Notes: generated by a model from the sequence alone, not told the origin. A stretch of DNA of 64,000 nucleotides from Actinoallomurus spadix (GCF_024055725.1 NZ_JAMXMX010000015.1:62001-126000); one strand, 5' to 3'; shown: positions 49,999 to 59,256, counted from the stretch's first letter. A program made the numbers and translations.

Positions 49999-50895
49999 GT
50001 GAGCGACACCAAGACGAGCGTCCGGGTCGACGGCGTCCAGCTGACGCTGTCCAACCTCGACAAGGTCATGTACCCCCGGCATGGCTTCACGAAGGGCGAG
50101 GTCATCGACTACTACGCGCGGATCGCCCCGGTGCTCCTCCCCCACCTGAAGGACCGGCCGGCGACGCGCCTGCGCTACCCCGACGGCGTGGAGGGGCAGA
50201 CGTTCTTCGAGAAGAACGCGCCCTCCCACACTCCCGCGTGGGTGCGCACCGCCTGCCTGCCGACGCCCGGCGGGAGCCGCGACGCGGTGAACTTCGTGAT
50301 CATCGACGGGCTGCCGGCCCTGGTCTGGTGCGCGAATCTGGCCGCGCTCGAACTCCACGTGCCGCAGTGGCGGGTCGGCCCCCGGGGCGCGCAGCGTGAG
50401 CCGGACCTGCTGGTCTTCGACCTCGACCCCGGCCCGCCCGCCACGGTCGAGGAGGCCCGCGAGGTCGCCTGCCTGCTGCGCGACCTGCTCGCGGCGGACG
50501 GGCTGCGGTCGTTCCCGAAGACGAGCGGCAAGAAGGGCCTGCACCTGTACGTCCCGGTCAAGGAGACCTCCGACCGGCACACGTCCGCCTACGCCAAGGA
50601 GGCTGCGCGCAGGCTCGAGCGGGAACACCCGGACCTGGTGGTCAGCCGGATGGAGAAGAGGCTGCGCTCCGGCAAGGTCTTCGTCGACTGGAGCCAGAAC
50701 AACCGGCACAAGACCACGGTCGCGCCGTACTCTTTGCGAGCCGCCGAAGAGCCCTCCGTCTCCACGCCGGTGACGTGGGACGAAGTGGACTCCGGCGCGG
50801 CGTTGTGGTTCGGACCGGACGAGGTGCGCGAGCGCGTCGAGCGGCACGGGGACCTTCTGGAGCCGCTGCTGACGCTGCGTCAGAAGCTGCCGTGA
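49999..50895 (+). CDS. NHEJ DNA polymerase/primase (LigD polymerase domain)
   Basis: Archaeo-eukaryotic primase-fold polymerase of 298 residues that fills gaps at joined ends. LSNLDKVMYP begins the family domain; the metal site is LLVFDLDPGP (DxD), with PKTSGKKGLHLYVPV (SxGxKGxH) and VFVDWSQNNRHKT (third aspartate) completing it. It is a free-standing protein here while in many bacteria it is part of LigD. GTG 49999 with GGAGAGCC upstream. Operon with the ligase; divergent ku completes a split NHEJ set. No separate 3'-phosphoesterase gene was found. Confidence 0.94.
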   Translation: MSDTKTSVRVDGVQLTLSNLDKVMYPRHGFTKGEVIDYYARIAPVLLPHLKDRPATRLRYPDGVEGQTFFEKNAPSHTPAWVRTACLPTPGGSRDAVNFVIIDGLPALVWCANLAALELHVPQWRVGPRGAQREPDLLVFDLDPGPPATVEEAREVACLLRDLLAADGLRSFPKTSGKKGLHLYVPVKETSDRHTSAYAKEAARRLEREHPDLVVSRMEKRLRSGKVFVDWSQNNRHKTTVAPYSLRAAEEPSVSTPVTWDEVDSGAALWFGPDEVRERVERHGDLLEPLLTLRQKLP

Positions 50896-51046
50896 AGGCC
50901 CGCCGCGCGTACACGAAGCTGTCCGGTGCGTCACCATTACTCGGAGGGACCACAATCGTGGGCGGTGGTCACGGCGCCGGAACGTCGCCGTGAGCGCCGG
51001 TGGAGGTGACACGCGCACGGCGCGTGGAATGGGGAAGGATGATCAG

Positions 51047-52387
51047 GTGACGGACGACGCGCAGGACAGGCGCTATGACGTCGTCGTGCTGGGCGGAGGC
51101 TCCGGCAAGAACATCGCCGCCGACCTGGCGCGGGCGGGCCGTTCGGTCGCGCTCGTAGAGGACCGCCTGGTCGGCGGGGAGTGCCCGTATTTCGCGTGCA
51201 TGCCGTCCAAGACGCTGCTGCACTCGGCGCGGCTCGGTGAGACGTGGGAGCACGCGGTCGCGCGCCGCGACGAGGTGACCCGTCACCTCGACGACGCGGC
51301 CACCGCCGCCCAGATGGCCGAGGCCGGTGTGACCGTCGTGCGCGGCCGCGGCCGGGTCGTACGGCCCGGCGTGGTCGAGGTCGAGGGCGCCGAGTACGGC
51401 TACACCGACCTGGTGGTGGCCACCGGCAGCGAGCCGGTACGGCCCTCGGTCGAGGGCATCGACGAGGTGCCCACCTGGACCAGTGACGAGGCCCTGACGC
51501 GGCCCGACCTGCCGCGCCGGCTGATCGTGCTCGGCGGCGGCGCGGTCGGCTGCGAGCTGACCCAGATCTACGCGGCGTTCGGCTCGCACGTCACTTTGGT
51601 CGAGCCGGCCGAGCGGCTGCTGTCGGCCGAGGCCCCGTTCGCAGGCGAGACGCTCGCCGACGCGCTGCGGAGGATGGGCGCCGACCTGCGGCTCGGCGTG
51701 GCTGCGACGCGCGCGGAGCGCACCGAGACGGGGCTGCGCCTGGTGCTGTCCGACGGCAACCACATCGATGCGGACCGGATCCTCATCGCGGCGGGCCGGC
51801 GCCCGCGTGTCGCGGACCTGGGGCTGGAGACGATCGGCGTCCGCGTCGACCCGGAGCGCGGCATCGCCGTCGACGCCACCTGCCACGCCGCCATGGCCTC
51901 GGAGGCCACCGACGGCACCCACGTGTGGGCGGCCGGGGACGTGACCGGCGTCGCGCCGTACACCCACACCGCGAACTACCAGGCCGCGGTGGTGGTCTCC
52001 AACGTCCTGGGCAAGCGCCGGGAGGCGGACTACCGCGCGATCCCCCGTGCCGTCTACACGACGCCCTCGGTGTACGCGGTGGGCGTCTCCCCACTGGCCG
52101 CGAGCGGGCTGGAACTGATCGCGGCGGGGTACGACCTGTCCGGGACCGCCCGTGCCGCCGTGGAGGACGACGACCGCGGCCGGGTGGAGCTGTACGCCGA
52201 CCGGGCCCGGGGCGTTCTCGTGGGCGCCGCCGCGGTCGGGCTCTACGCTGAGGAATGGATGAGCGAGATCACGTTGGCGATCCGGGCCGAGACGCCGCTT
52301 CGGATCCTCACCGATGTGGTCCACGCCTTCCCGACGTACGGTGAGGCCTTCGAACCGGTCCTGCGCGAACTGGCCGAGCAGCTCTGA
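51047..52387 (+). CDS. FAD/NAD(P) pyridine nucleotide-disulfide oxidoreductase
   Basis: Flavoprotein of 446 residues with the two-dinucleotide-fold plan of dihydrolipoamide dehydrogenase or mercuric/glutathione reductase. FAD motif [20 protein letters not shown]; redox centre [16 protein letters not shown], where the cysteines are four apart as usual though the intervening YFA is not the common LNVG; NAD motif [13 protein letters not shown]; and FAD-binding [13 protein letters not shown]. The C-terminal dimer domain has HAFPTYGEA where the classical enzymes have HAHPT, so the catalytic histidine-glutamate pair is altered. GTG 51047 follows GGGGAAGGA at 7 bases; two upstream starts are possible. 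Substrate uncertain. Confidence 0.85.
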   Translation: MTDDAQDRRYDVVVLGGGSGKNIAADLARAGRSVALVEDRLVGGECPYFACMPSKTLLHSARLGETWEHAVARRDEVTRHLDDAATAAQMAEAGVTVVRGRGRVVRPGVVEVEGAEYGYTDLVVATGSEPVRPSVEGIDEVPTWTSDEALTRPDLPRRLIVLGGGAVGCELTQIYAAFGSHVTLVEPAERLLSAEAPFAGETLADALRRMGADLRLGVAATRAERTETGLRLVLSDGNHIDADRILIAAGRRPRVADLGLETIGVRVDPERGIAVDATCHAAMASEATDGTHVWAAGDVTGVAPYTHTANYQAAVVVSNVLGKRREADYRAIPRAVYTTPSVYAVGVSPLAASGLELIAAGYDLSGTARAAVEDDDRGRVELYADRARGVLVGAAAVGLYAEEWMSEITLAIRAETPLRILTDVVHAFPTYGEAFEPVLRELAEQL

Positions 52388-52410
52388 GACTCTCTTGGGG
52401 GAGAGACGCC

Positions 52411-52590
52411 ATGCCCGATGACGAGATCGAATTGAGCCTCGAGGCTCCCGAGGCCGACGCCGCCGAGCAGCACGTGGCGGTGCGCGACGCCGAGGGCCCG
52501 TGGCCCACCACGTTCCCGGTCGAGGTCAACGAGGCCGACGCCGCGGAGCAGAGGTACGAGATCGACCTCGACGAGGACGACTACCGGTGA
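52411..52590 (+). CDS. Short acidic protein with duplicated EADAAEQ motif
   Basis: Open frame of 59 residues, too short for most gene callers. It has a fine ribosome site (GGGGGAGAGACGCC before ATG) and starts 23 bases after the oxidoreductase stop, so it is probably co-transcribed. The protein is very acidic and holds EADAAEQ twice (residues about 14-20 and 41-47), ending in IDLDEDDYR. Similar EADAxEQ...DDEYR endings occur in small actinobacterial proteins of unknown function. Codon use is strongly G/C at third positions, supporting a real gene. It may be an intrinsically disordered interaction peptide. Confidence 0.7.
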   Translation: MPDDEIELSLEAPEADAAEQHVAVRDAEGPWPTTFPVEVNEADAAEQRYEIDLDEDDYR

Positions 52591-52742
52591 CCCGCGTGGG
52601 ACGCCGCTCACGCGCACGGGGACACCGCCGTCACGCCGGCGTCGCCGGGTTCCCCCGGGCCGGGGTTACCCGGTCGTAGGATGGTAGCCCTCAGCGCGCG
52701 CGGCGCCTCGGCGTCGCCCGGACAGGTGATCGGAGAACTCAC

Positions 52743-53363
52743 GTGACCGCAACCCCGGACGCCCGCCCCCGGGGCACGAGGCTCCCGCGGCTGGCCCGCC
52801 GCCGCCAGTTGCTGGGCGCCGCCCAGGAGGTGTTCGTCGCGCAGGGCTACCACGCCGCCGCGATGGACGAGATCGCCGAACGCGCAGGCGTCAGCAAGCC
52901 CGTGCTGTACCAGCACTTCCCGGGCAAGCTCGAGCTGTACCTCGCGCTGCTGGACGAGCACGCCGAAGGGCTCGTCCAGCGGCTGCGCGGCGCGCTGGCC
53001 TCGACGCCGGACAACAAGCTGCGCGTGCAGCGGACCATCGAGGCGTTCTACGACTTCGTGGCCGGGGAGGGCGAGGCGTACCGCCTGGTCTTCGAGTCCG
53101 ACCTGCGCAACGTCGCCGCCGTTCGCGCCCGGGTGGACCGCACGAACCAGCTGTGCGCCGAGATGATCGCGCAGGTCATCCAGGAGGACACCGGCGTCTC
53201 CAGCGACGAGGCGCACCTCCTGGGCATGGGGCTGGTCGGCATGGCCGAGGTCAGCGCGCGCTACTGGCTGTCGCAGCGCGGCGAGATCACCAAGGACCAG
53301 GCCGAGCACCTCATCGCGCGGCTGCAGTGGCGCGGCATCGGCGGTTTCCCGCGCACCACCTGA
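52743..53363 (+). CDS. TetR-family transcriptional regulator
   Basis: Regulator of 206 residues with the helix-turn-helix RRQLLGAAQEVFVAQGYHAA and MDEIAERAGVSKPVLYQHFP. The C-terminal ligand domain (EAFYDFVAGEGEAYRLVFES onwards) is all-helical with no ligand clue. GTG start at 52743. It immediately precedes the DUF3107 gene (127-base gap); the same TetR-DUF3107 pair is adjacent in mycobacteria, so this is a conserved actinobacterial block and not an accessory repressor. Confidence 0.88.
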   Translation: MTATPDARPRGTRLPRLARRRQLLGAAQEVFVAQGYHAAAMDEIAERAGVSKPVLYQHFPGKLELYLALLDEHAEGLVQRLRGALASTPDNKLRVQRTIEAFYDFVAGEGEAYRLVFESDLRNVAAVRARVDRTNQLCAEMIAQVIQEDTGVSSDEAHLLGMGLVGMAEVSARYWLSQRGEITKDQAEHLIARLQWRGIGGFPRTT

Positions 53364-53490
53364 CCTCCGCGCTCCCCTCCACCGCCCCGTCCGTGCACCG
53401 GTCCGTGCGATAGTGCCGGTAAGTCGGATCCAGCCGACCTGAGGTACGCCAGGGGCGGTCCCGCCACCGCCCCGCGACGGAGGGAAGAAC

Positions 53491-53718
53491 GTGCAGGTAC
53501 GGATCGGTGTGCAGTCGGTGCCCAAGGAGCTCGTCGTCGAGACCTCGCTGTCCGCCGACGAGGTGGAGCACGCGGTGCACGACGCGGTGGCCGAAGAAGG
53601 CGGTGTCTTCATGCTCCGCAGCAGGGACGGCGCCCGGGTGGTCGTGCCGGCGGACAAGCTCGCCTACGTCGAGATCGCCGAGTCGGAGTCCCGGAGCGTC
53701 GGCTTCGGCTCCTACTGA
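53491..53718 (+). CDS. DUF3107 family protein
   Basis: Small cytosolic protein of 75 residues matching the DUF3107 family (MQVRIGVQSVPKELVVET start, then KLAYVEIAESESRSVGFG end), conserved in actinobacteria with unknown function. GTG 53491 has GGAGGGAAGAAC directly upstream. Downstream, TTCCAA-AAA-TTGGAA (53746-53760) is a small palindrome in the leader of the next gene. Confidence 0.9.
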   Translation: MQVRIGVQSVPKELVVETSLSADEVEHAVHDAVAEEGGVFMLRSRDGARVVVPADKLAYVEIAESESRSVGFGSY

Positions 53719-53745
53719 CCCCTCCCGAAGATTCGTTCCGACTTT

Positions 53746-53760
53746 TTCCAAAAATTGGAA
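53746..53760. promoter_or_regulatory. AT-rich palindrome before the GlsB-like gene
   Basis: TTCCAAAAATTGGAA has 6-base arms with a 3-base centre, 79 bases upstream of the GlsB-like ATG and 28 bases after the DUF3107 stop. It could be an operator or a weak transcription end. No promoter hexamers were identified beside it. Confidence 0.35.
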
Positions 53761-53838
53761 TGAGTCCTTCGGAGGGGGGCATACAGACCGCGCGAATCCG
53801 AAGCGCCGGATCCGGTCCGGCAGGAGGTGGTCTGAGAA

Positions 53839-54099
53839 ATGCTGATGACAATAATCTGGTTCATCATTATCGGTGCCATCATCGGGGCTGTCGCGCGTCT
53901 GGTCGTGCCCGGCCCGAACCCGATGGGCATCGCTCTGACGATCCTGATCGGAATCGTCGGCGCGGTGATCGGCGGTGTCATCGCGAACGCGCTCGGGGCC
54001 GGCAGCATCATCGCCTTCATCATTTCGGTCCTGGTGGCCGCCGCCGGTGTCGCGCTGATCAGCCGCGGCAAATGGGGCTCGCGTCGCGGCGTGTTCTGA
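53839..54099 (+). CDS. GlsB/YeaQ/YmgE family membrane protein
   Basis: Small membrane protein of 86 residues with three hydrophobic segments (IIWFIIIGAIIGAVA, IALTILIGIVGAVIGGVIA, SIIAFIISVLVAAAGVALI) joined by glycine-rich turns and a short basic end. It fits the transglycosylase-associated GlsB/YeaQ/YmgE family, often linked to stress or membrane homeostasis; the enzyme activity implied by the name is not shown. ATG 53839 after AGGAGGTGGTCTG; ATG 53845 is an alternative. Ends before a strong bidirectional hairpin. Confidence 0.9.
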   Translation: MLMTIIWFIIIGAIIGAVARLVVPGPNPMGIALTILIGIVGAVIGGVIANALGAGSIIAFIISVLVAAAGVALISRGKWGSRRGVF

Positions 54100-54144
54100 T
54101 CGGCCCGCCACGGACCCGTCCACACGAAACCTGACCTGACCCCC

Positions 54145-54178
54145 GGTGAGGCCCCCGCTCCTGAGCGGGGGCCTCACC
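54145..54178. terminator. Strong hairpin between convergent genes
   Basis: GGTGAGGCCCCCGCTC (54145-54160) pairs perfectly with GAGCGGGGGCCTCACC (54163-54178). It lies 45 bases past the GlsB-like stop and 132 bases past the kinase stop on the other strand, so it can end both transcripts. Confidence 0.9.
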
Positions 54179-54310
54179 GCGTGTCCAGGGCCGGTACGAG
54201 GCCACCCCCGGACCACGGCTCGTATGGGTTACGCACCCGGACCCGGGGCGCGTACGGAGGGTCCGCGCCCCGGACCGGGGCGCGTGTAGGGCCGCGGACC
54301 CGCGCCGGGG

Positions 54311-56284
54311 TCAGGAGTGGGTGGGCGCCGGCGCCACCGTCTTCGTCCCGGTCCCGGGGCGGGATGCCTTGGCCGTCGCCACGAACTCCGGACGGACGTA
54401 CGTGCCCAGCTTCGCGTACGGCACGTCGAACGCCCGGCCGACGTCGGCGTGCGGGCAGCCCAGGTCGATCCAGTTACGGATCGTGAACGTGATCCCGGTC
54501 ACGGTCGGGGAGATCTCGAGCCCGCGGCCCAGGTCACGGCCGGTCAGAGGGCGACCGGGGGCGCAGACGGCGCCGTTGCCCTGCGGATCGAGAACCCTCG
54601 CGAGGCCGTGTGCCCCTGCCGCCGTCCGCGCGGCGGGAAGCAGCAGGTCCGCGGTCCCCAGCGCCCGGCCCGTCGCCAGGTCCAGGATCACGGTGAATTG
54701 CGAGCTGGCGGGGATCTGCCGGTTCGCGTCACTGCTGTCGGCGAACGTGTACGTCACGGAGAGCAGTTTCGGGCCGCCGAGCCCCACCGCCGCGGCGGAT
54801 TCCAGTGTGCCGGTCGGCGCGCTGCCCGCCTGGGCCGGCTGCATGACGAACGCGGTCTTGAACTCGGCGAGGGTCTTGTCGACCGGCGTCCGGAGGGCCT
54901 TGTTGATCTTGGCCTGCACCGTCTGGTCCTTCAGTCCGCTCACCTGGACGTACCGCGTGATCATGGTGCGCCCGCGGCGGAGCGTCCTGCTGGAGGCCGC
55001 GACGTTCACGGTGAGCGGCTGCGCGGCGGCCGCCGGGCGCGTCCGCCTGGCCGCCGGGTGCCCGCCCCCTCCCCGGGAGACGACGACGGCGGTCCCGGCC
55101 GATCCGACGACGACGGCGCCGGCGATCGCCACCGCCGCCTTGGCACCGGCGCTCGAGAGGAGGCCCTTCGCCGCACCCTGGGCCGCGGCGTGTCCGGCAC
55201 CGCCCGCCGCGTGCGCCCCACCACCGCCGGCCCCGGCGGCTCCGCCACCGGCTCCCGTGGCCCCGCTGCCGGCCGTGGCCCCCGTTCCGCCGGCGCCACC
55301 GCCCGCCGCGCCGCTCGCGGCGGCACCGCTCCCCGCCACCGAACCACCGCCGCCACCCGCGGCGCCGCCGGCGGCGATGCCACCGGCCGGCGCGCCCGAG
55401 CCGCTCGCCAGGATCGCCGCGAGGGGGAACAGCGCGGCCAGCCCGGCAGCCGCCTCGGCCAGCCGCCGCCAACCGTCGGATTCCCAGTCCGGCCCGTAGG
55501 CGTCCGTGGCCACGTTCTCCAGCTCGGTCACGAACGCCGCCGCACCGACCGGCCGTTCGGCGGGATGCTTGGCCATCCCCCGGGCGACCAGGCCGCGTAC
55601 CGCGTCCGGGAGCTCGTGGAGGGGGACCCGCGCGTTGGTGTGCTGGATCCGGTAGGTCTGGGGCGTGTCTCCCTGGAAGGGAGTATGACCGGTAACACAC
55701 TCGAAGAAGACGCAGGTCGCCGCGTACACGTCGGTGGCCGGGGCCGCGGGCGCGCCCTGCCACTGCTCCGGCGCCATGTAGGGCGGCGTGCCCAGGATCT
55801 CCCCGCTCTGCCCGGATCGCAGCGCGATGCCGAAGTCGATCAGCTTGCTCTGGCCGCCGGCCTGCACCAGGACGTTCTGGGGCTTGTAGTCGCGGTGTAC
55901 GACGCCGCGCTCGTGCGCGGTCCCCAGCCCGAGGAGGGAGCCCTTGAGCACCGCCAGGGCCGCCTGCGGTTCGAGGGGTGCGTCCCGGTCGAGGAGTTCG
56001 CGCAGCGCGATGCCGTCGACCGCCTCCATCACGATCGCCGCGCCGTCGCCGGACTCGACGAAGTCGTACAGGCGCGCGATGTGCGGGCTGTCGAGCTGCC
56101 GCAGTATCCGCGCCTCGGCCCGGAAGCCACCGACGAACCGCTGATCGGCGAGGAGGTCGGCGGTCAGGTATTTGACCGCCACATGCGCGCCGGACGCGTC
56201 ATGCCGGGCGAGCACGACCCGTCCGAAGCCGCCCTTGCCAAGCTCACGCACTTCCGAGTAGCCGGGAAGCGCCCAATCGCCCAA
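54311..56284 (-). CDS. Transmembrane Ser/Thr kinase with glycine-rich linker and RsiV-like outer domain
   Basis: Receptor-like Hanks kinase of 657 residues. Kinase domain about 8-265: GKGGFGRVVLA loop, AVKYL lysine, VVHRDYKPQNVLV catalytic loop (Y for the usual L), IDFGIAL and GTPPYMAPEQW. Then a roughly 130-residue Gly/Ala/Ser spacer (GGAAGGGGGSVAG type), one membrane helix around AVAIAGAVVVGSAGTAVVV, and an outer domain with NVAAS, VQAKINKALRTPVDKTLAEF and FTVILDLATGRALGTADLL that resembles DUF3298/RsiV-like ligand domains. TTG start at 56284 is supported by GGAGGAGG 6 bases upstream. Confidence 0.87.
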   Translation of the reverse strand: MGDWALPGYSEVRELGKGGFGRVVLARHDASGAHVAVKYLTADLLADQRFVGGFRAEARILRQLDSPHIARLYDFVESGDGAAIVMEAVDGIALRELLDRDAPLEPQAALAVLKGSLLGLGTAHERGVVHRDYKPQNVLVQAGGQSKLIDFGIALRSGQSGEILGTPPYMAPEQWQGAPAAPATDVYAATCVFFECVTGHTPFQGDTPQTYRIQHTNARVPLHELPDAVRGLVARGMAKHPAERPVGAAAFVTELENVATDAYGPDWESDGWRRLAEAAAGLAALFPLAAILASGSGAPAGGIAAGGAAGGGGGSVAGSGAAASGAAGGGAGGTGATAGSGATGAGGGAAGAGGGGAHAAGGAGHAAAQGAAKGLLSSAGAKAAVAIAGAVVVGSAGTAVVVSRGGGGHPAARRTRPAAAAQPLTVNVAASSRTLRRGRTMITRYVQVSGLKDQTVQAKINKALRTPVDKTLAEFKTAFVMQPAQAGSAPTGTLESAAAVGLGGPKLLSVTYTFADSSDANRQIPASSQFTVILDLATGRALGTADLLLPAARTAAGAHGLARVLDPQGNGAVCAPGRPLTGRDLGRGLEISPTVTGITFTIRNWIDLGCPHADVGRAFDVPYAKLGTYVRPEFVATAKASRPGTGTKTVAPAPTHS

Positions 56285-56368
56285 CTTCGTCCTCCTCCGT
56301 CAAGAGGGGGAAAGTACTGGATACGCACGGTTACTGGAAGCAACGCCACGCGCCATCTGCGATCGACG

Positions 56369-57013
56369 TCAGTCGCGCAGGACGACGGCCCGCATCCGCG
56401 CCTGGTGACGGTCGACGATCCGGCCGAACATCGCCGCCACGCCCTCCTCGCCGAACAGCGCCCCCACCTCGGGATTCTGCTCCGCGAGCGCGTGGGCCTG
56501 GCTCAGCGCCTCACCCACGAGGCGCCGGGCCCACAGCCCCAGCCGGGACGCCAGCCGGGCGTCGTTCTCCGCCGCCGCGCGCAACCGCTCGGTCAGAATC
56601 TCCGCGTGGCCGGAATCGGCCAAGGATTCGTGGACCACCGCACGTGTGCCGGGATCGGCCTTCTCCACGGCCTCACGGTAGAGGTCGGCCAGGATGGAGT
56701 CGGCGACGTACACCTTGGTCAGCGCCTCCATCGCGTCGGCGGGCCGCGCACGCTCGTGGAACGCGCTGATCGCGTCCTGGTAGGGCCGCATCGCCTCGTA
56801 CGGGTCCGCACCGGCCTCGATCAGCCGGTCGCGCAGCAGCTCGAACTGGGCGAACGCCCCGGTCGCCAGGCCGGCGAGCACGACCTTGTCCTCGTAGGAG
56901 GCCGCCCGGCCCGCGTCCGCCGCCCGCTGCTCGAACGCGGTCAACCGAACGCACGCCAGCAGTCCGTAGAGGGCGTGTGGCCGGGCGGAAAAAGGGGGTA
57001 CGGCCGAAGACAT
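56369..57013 (-). CDS. Ferritin-like fold protein, MiaE-like family
   Basis: Helical protein of 214 residues from the actinobacterial ferritin-like group next to RhlE helicases. Helices contain E/D and H pairs typical of di-iron four-helix bundles (LTAFEQRAADA, AFAQFELLRDRL, AISAFHERARP, HAEILTERLRAA), but a full E-ExxH set is not certain by eye. In mycobacteria a ferritin-like gene is divergent from rhlE, as here, suggesting shared control. ATG 57013 has no strong ribosome site. tRNA-modifying (MiaE-type) or storage roles are both possible. Confidence 0.75.
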   Translation of the reverse strand: MSSAVPPFSARPHALYGLLACVRLTAFEQRAADAGRAASYEDKVVLAGLATGAFAQFELLRDRLIEAGADPYEAMRPYQDAISAFHERARPADAMEALTKVYVADSILADLYREAVEKADPGTRAVVHESLADSGHAEILTERLRAAAENDARLASRLGLWARRLVGEALSQAHALAEQNPEVGALFGEEGVAAMFGRIVDRHQARMRAVVLRD

Positions 57014-57235
57014 GAAATGAAATCGTACGCCGAAGCGTTGGACTAGGACGGCAGGGGCTTTTGAATCCCGCCCCGGCCAGCTACACTGCGTGTCGAACTG
57101 TGACCGGTCGCTGCAGAGCGCGACCCCATACCCGGTCACACCCTAGGAAGATTTTGTCGGCTGGTCCCTCCCGCGCGAAGGCGCGATCGCATGCGACGAC
57201 CGGCGGGTGCCGCAGAGCCCTGCCGGAGACGGCGC

Positions 57236-59242
57236 ATGAGGCGCAACCGCGAGACGGCTCGCCGCGCCACCGGTCACGGTGCGCACGCGGCGTTGAGCGG
57301 ACCCGCACACTGGAGGCTGAAGGCCCTGACGACGTTTCATGAGCTCGGGATTGTCCCCGAAATAGCAGACGCCCTCGAAACAGAGGGCATTGTCGAACCG
57401 TTCCCGATCCAGCTGCTCGCGATTCCCATCGGTCTCGGCGGGCACGACATCATCGGTCAGGCACGCACGGGCACCGGCAAGACCCTGGCCTTCGGCATTC
57501 CGCTGCTGCAGCGCATCGAGCACGGCGGGAAGAAGCCGCAGGCCCTGGTCATCGTGCCGACGCGTGAGCTGGCCGTCCAGGTCACCGACGACCTGACCAC
57601 CGCCGGCGGCAAGCTCGGCAGCCGGGTCCTTTCGGTGTACGGCGGCCGCGCGTACGAGCCGCAGATCGACGCCCTCAAGAACGGCGTCGAGGTCGTCGTC
57701 GGCACGCCCGGGCGACTGCTCGACCTGGTCAAGCAGAAGTACCTCGACCTGTCCCAGGTCTCGGTGCTCGTCCTGGACGAGGCCGACCGCATGCTCGACC
57801 TCGGCTTCCTGCCCGACATCGAGCGTCTCGTCGCCAAGGTGCCCGAGCGGCGTCAGACGATGCTGTTCTCGGCCACCATGCCCGGCGAGATCGTCGCGCT
57901 GTCGCGCAAGTACCTCACCCGGCCGACGAACGTACGGGCCGAGTCGCACGATGAGTCCGAGACCACTCCGCAGGTCACGCAGCACGTCTTCCAGGCACAC
58001 CAGATGGACAAGCCCGAGCTGCTCGCCCGGGTCCTGCAGGCGCGCGACCGCGGCCTGACCATGGTGTTCTGCCAGACCAAGCGGGCCTGCGACCGGGTCG
58101 CCGAGGACCTCACCCGGCGTGGCTTCGCCGCCGCCGCCGTGCACGGGGACCTCGGGCAGGGGCAGCGGGAGCGCGCCCTGCGAGCCTTCCGGTCCGGCAA
58201 GATCGACGTGCTCGTCGCCACGGACGTGGCGGCGCGCGGCCTCGACGTCGACGACGTCACCCACGTCGTCAACTACGAGTGCCCGGACGCCGCCGACACC
58301 TACGTGCACCGCATCGGCCGTACCGGCCGCGCGGGCAAGGAGGGCATCGCGGTCACGCTCGTCGACTGGGCGGATCTGCAGCGCTGGAAGCTGATCAACA
58401 CCGCGCTCGGCCTGGACTTTGCCGAGCCGGTCGAGACCTACTCCACCTCCGAGCACCTGTACGAGGTGCTGGACATCCCGTCCGACATCACCGGCGTCCT
58501 GCCGAAGGCGCAGCGGGACCGGGCCGGGCTGGAGGCCGAAGAGGTCGAGGACATCGGCGAGACCGGTCGCAGCCGGTCGCACGGCCGCCAGGAGGAGCCG
58601 CGCCGCCCGGCACGGCAGCGGACCCGCTCCCGGCAGCGCACGCGCAGCGGGCACCCCGTCGACGGCGACGCGGTCACGGCGGAGGAGACGGCCCGGCGGC
58701 ACACGCGCCGGAAGGCGGAGCCGGCGACGCACCCCGCCGAGCCCGCGCCGACCTTCGCCGAGGTGACGGCGCAGGCGCCCGAGGTCGCCACCGACGCGCA
58801 GGAGGCTCCTACGGCCACGCAGGAGGCCCCTGCGACCACGCAGGAGGCTCCTACGACCACGCAGGAGGCTCCTACGACCACGCAGGAGGTCCCTGCGACC
58901 ACGCAGGAGGCCATGGCTCCCGCACGCCGTACGCGCCGGCGCGCCGTGGAGACGGGGGACACCGTGTCGGCGACCGAGGCGAGCACCGAGGTGGTCGAGA
59001 CGGTCGAGGCGGAGAAGGCTCCCGCGGCGTTCGACACGGACGACGCGGTGCCCGAGGCGCCGGCGGCACGGCCCGAGCCCGCCACGGCCCCCGTGGTGAT
59101 CAGCCCGGCGGGCATCCCGATGGTGCAGTTCCTGCCGCCGCCGATCGACGTGACGGACGAGGTGCCGGAGTACGTCGAGCCGGTACGCCCGGCGGCCAGG
59201 AAGAAGCGCCGTACGCGCGGCGGAGCGCGCGAGTCCGTCTGA
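57236..59242 (+). CDS. rhlE: RhlE-like DEAD-box RNA helicase with repeat-rich tail
   Basis: Helicase of about 668 residues. Core motifs: TTFHELGIVPE, GQARTGTGKTLAFGIPLL, VPTRELAVQV, GTPGRLLDLV, LDEADRMLDLGFLPD, LFSATMPGEIV, MVFCQTKRACDRVAEDL, ATDVAARGLDVDDV and YVHRIGRTGRAGKEG. The 200-residue tail is Arg- then Ala/Pro/Thr-rich, with five to six copies of a seven-residue QEAPTTT-type repeat, and ends KKRRTRGGARESV. Starts: ATG 57236 has CGGAGA 6 bases upstream; ATG 57191 is longer; CTG 57328 would match the shortest family members. Divergent from the ferritin-like gene. Confidence 0.87.
   Translation: MRRNRETARRATGHGAHAALSGPAHWRLKALTTFHELGIVPEIADALETEGIVEPFPIQLLAIPIGLGGHDIIGQARTGTGKTLAFGIPLLQRIEHGGKKPQALVIVPTRELAVQVTDDLTTAGGKLGSRVLSVYGGRAYEPQIDALKNGVEVVVGTPGRLLDLVKQKYLDLSQVSVLVLDEADRMLDLGFLPDIERLVAKVPERRQTMLFSATMPGEIVALSRKYLTRPTNVRAESHDESETTPQVTQHVFQAHQMDKPELLARVLQARDRGLTMVFCQTKRACDRVAEDLTRRGFAAAAVHGDLGQGQRERALRAFRSGKIDVLVATDVAARGLDVDDVTHVVNYECPDAADTYVHRIGRTGRAGKEGIAVTLVDWADLQRWKLINTALGLDFAEPVETYSTSEHLYEVLDIPSDITGVLPKAQRDRAGLEAEEVEDIGETGRSRSHGRQEEPRRPARQRTRSRQRTRSGHPVDGDAVTAEETARRHTRRKAEPATHPAEPAPTFAEVTAQAPEVATDAQEAPTATQEAPATTQEAPTTTQEAPTTTQEVPATTQEAMAPARRTRRRAVETGDTVSATEASTEVVETVEAEKAPAAFDTDDAVPEAPAARPEPATAPVVISPAGIPMVQFLPPPIDVTDEVPEYVEPVRPAARKKRRTRGGARESV
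58799..58912 (+). repeat. 21-bp tandem repeats in the RhlE-like helicase tail
   Basis: Five copies of a unit starting CAGGAGG (58799, 58820, 58841, 58862, 58883) plus a partial sixth encode QEAPTAT, QEAPATT, QEAPTTT, QEAPTTT and QEVPATT. Two adjacent copies are identical, indicating recent expansion. Confidence 0.88.
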
Positions 59243-59256
59243 CGGACGACCGAAGG

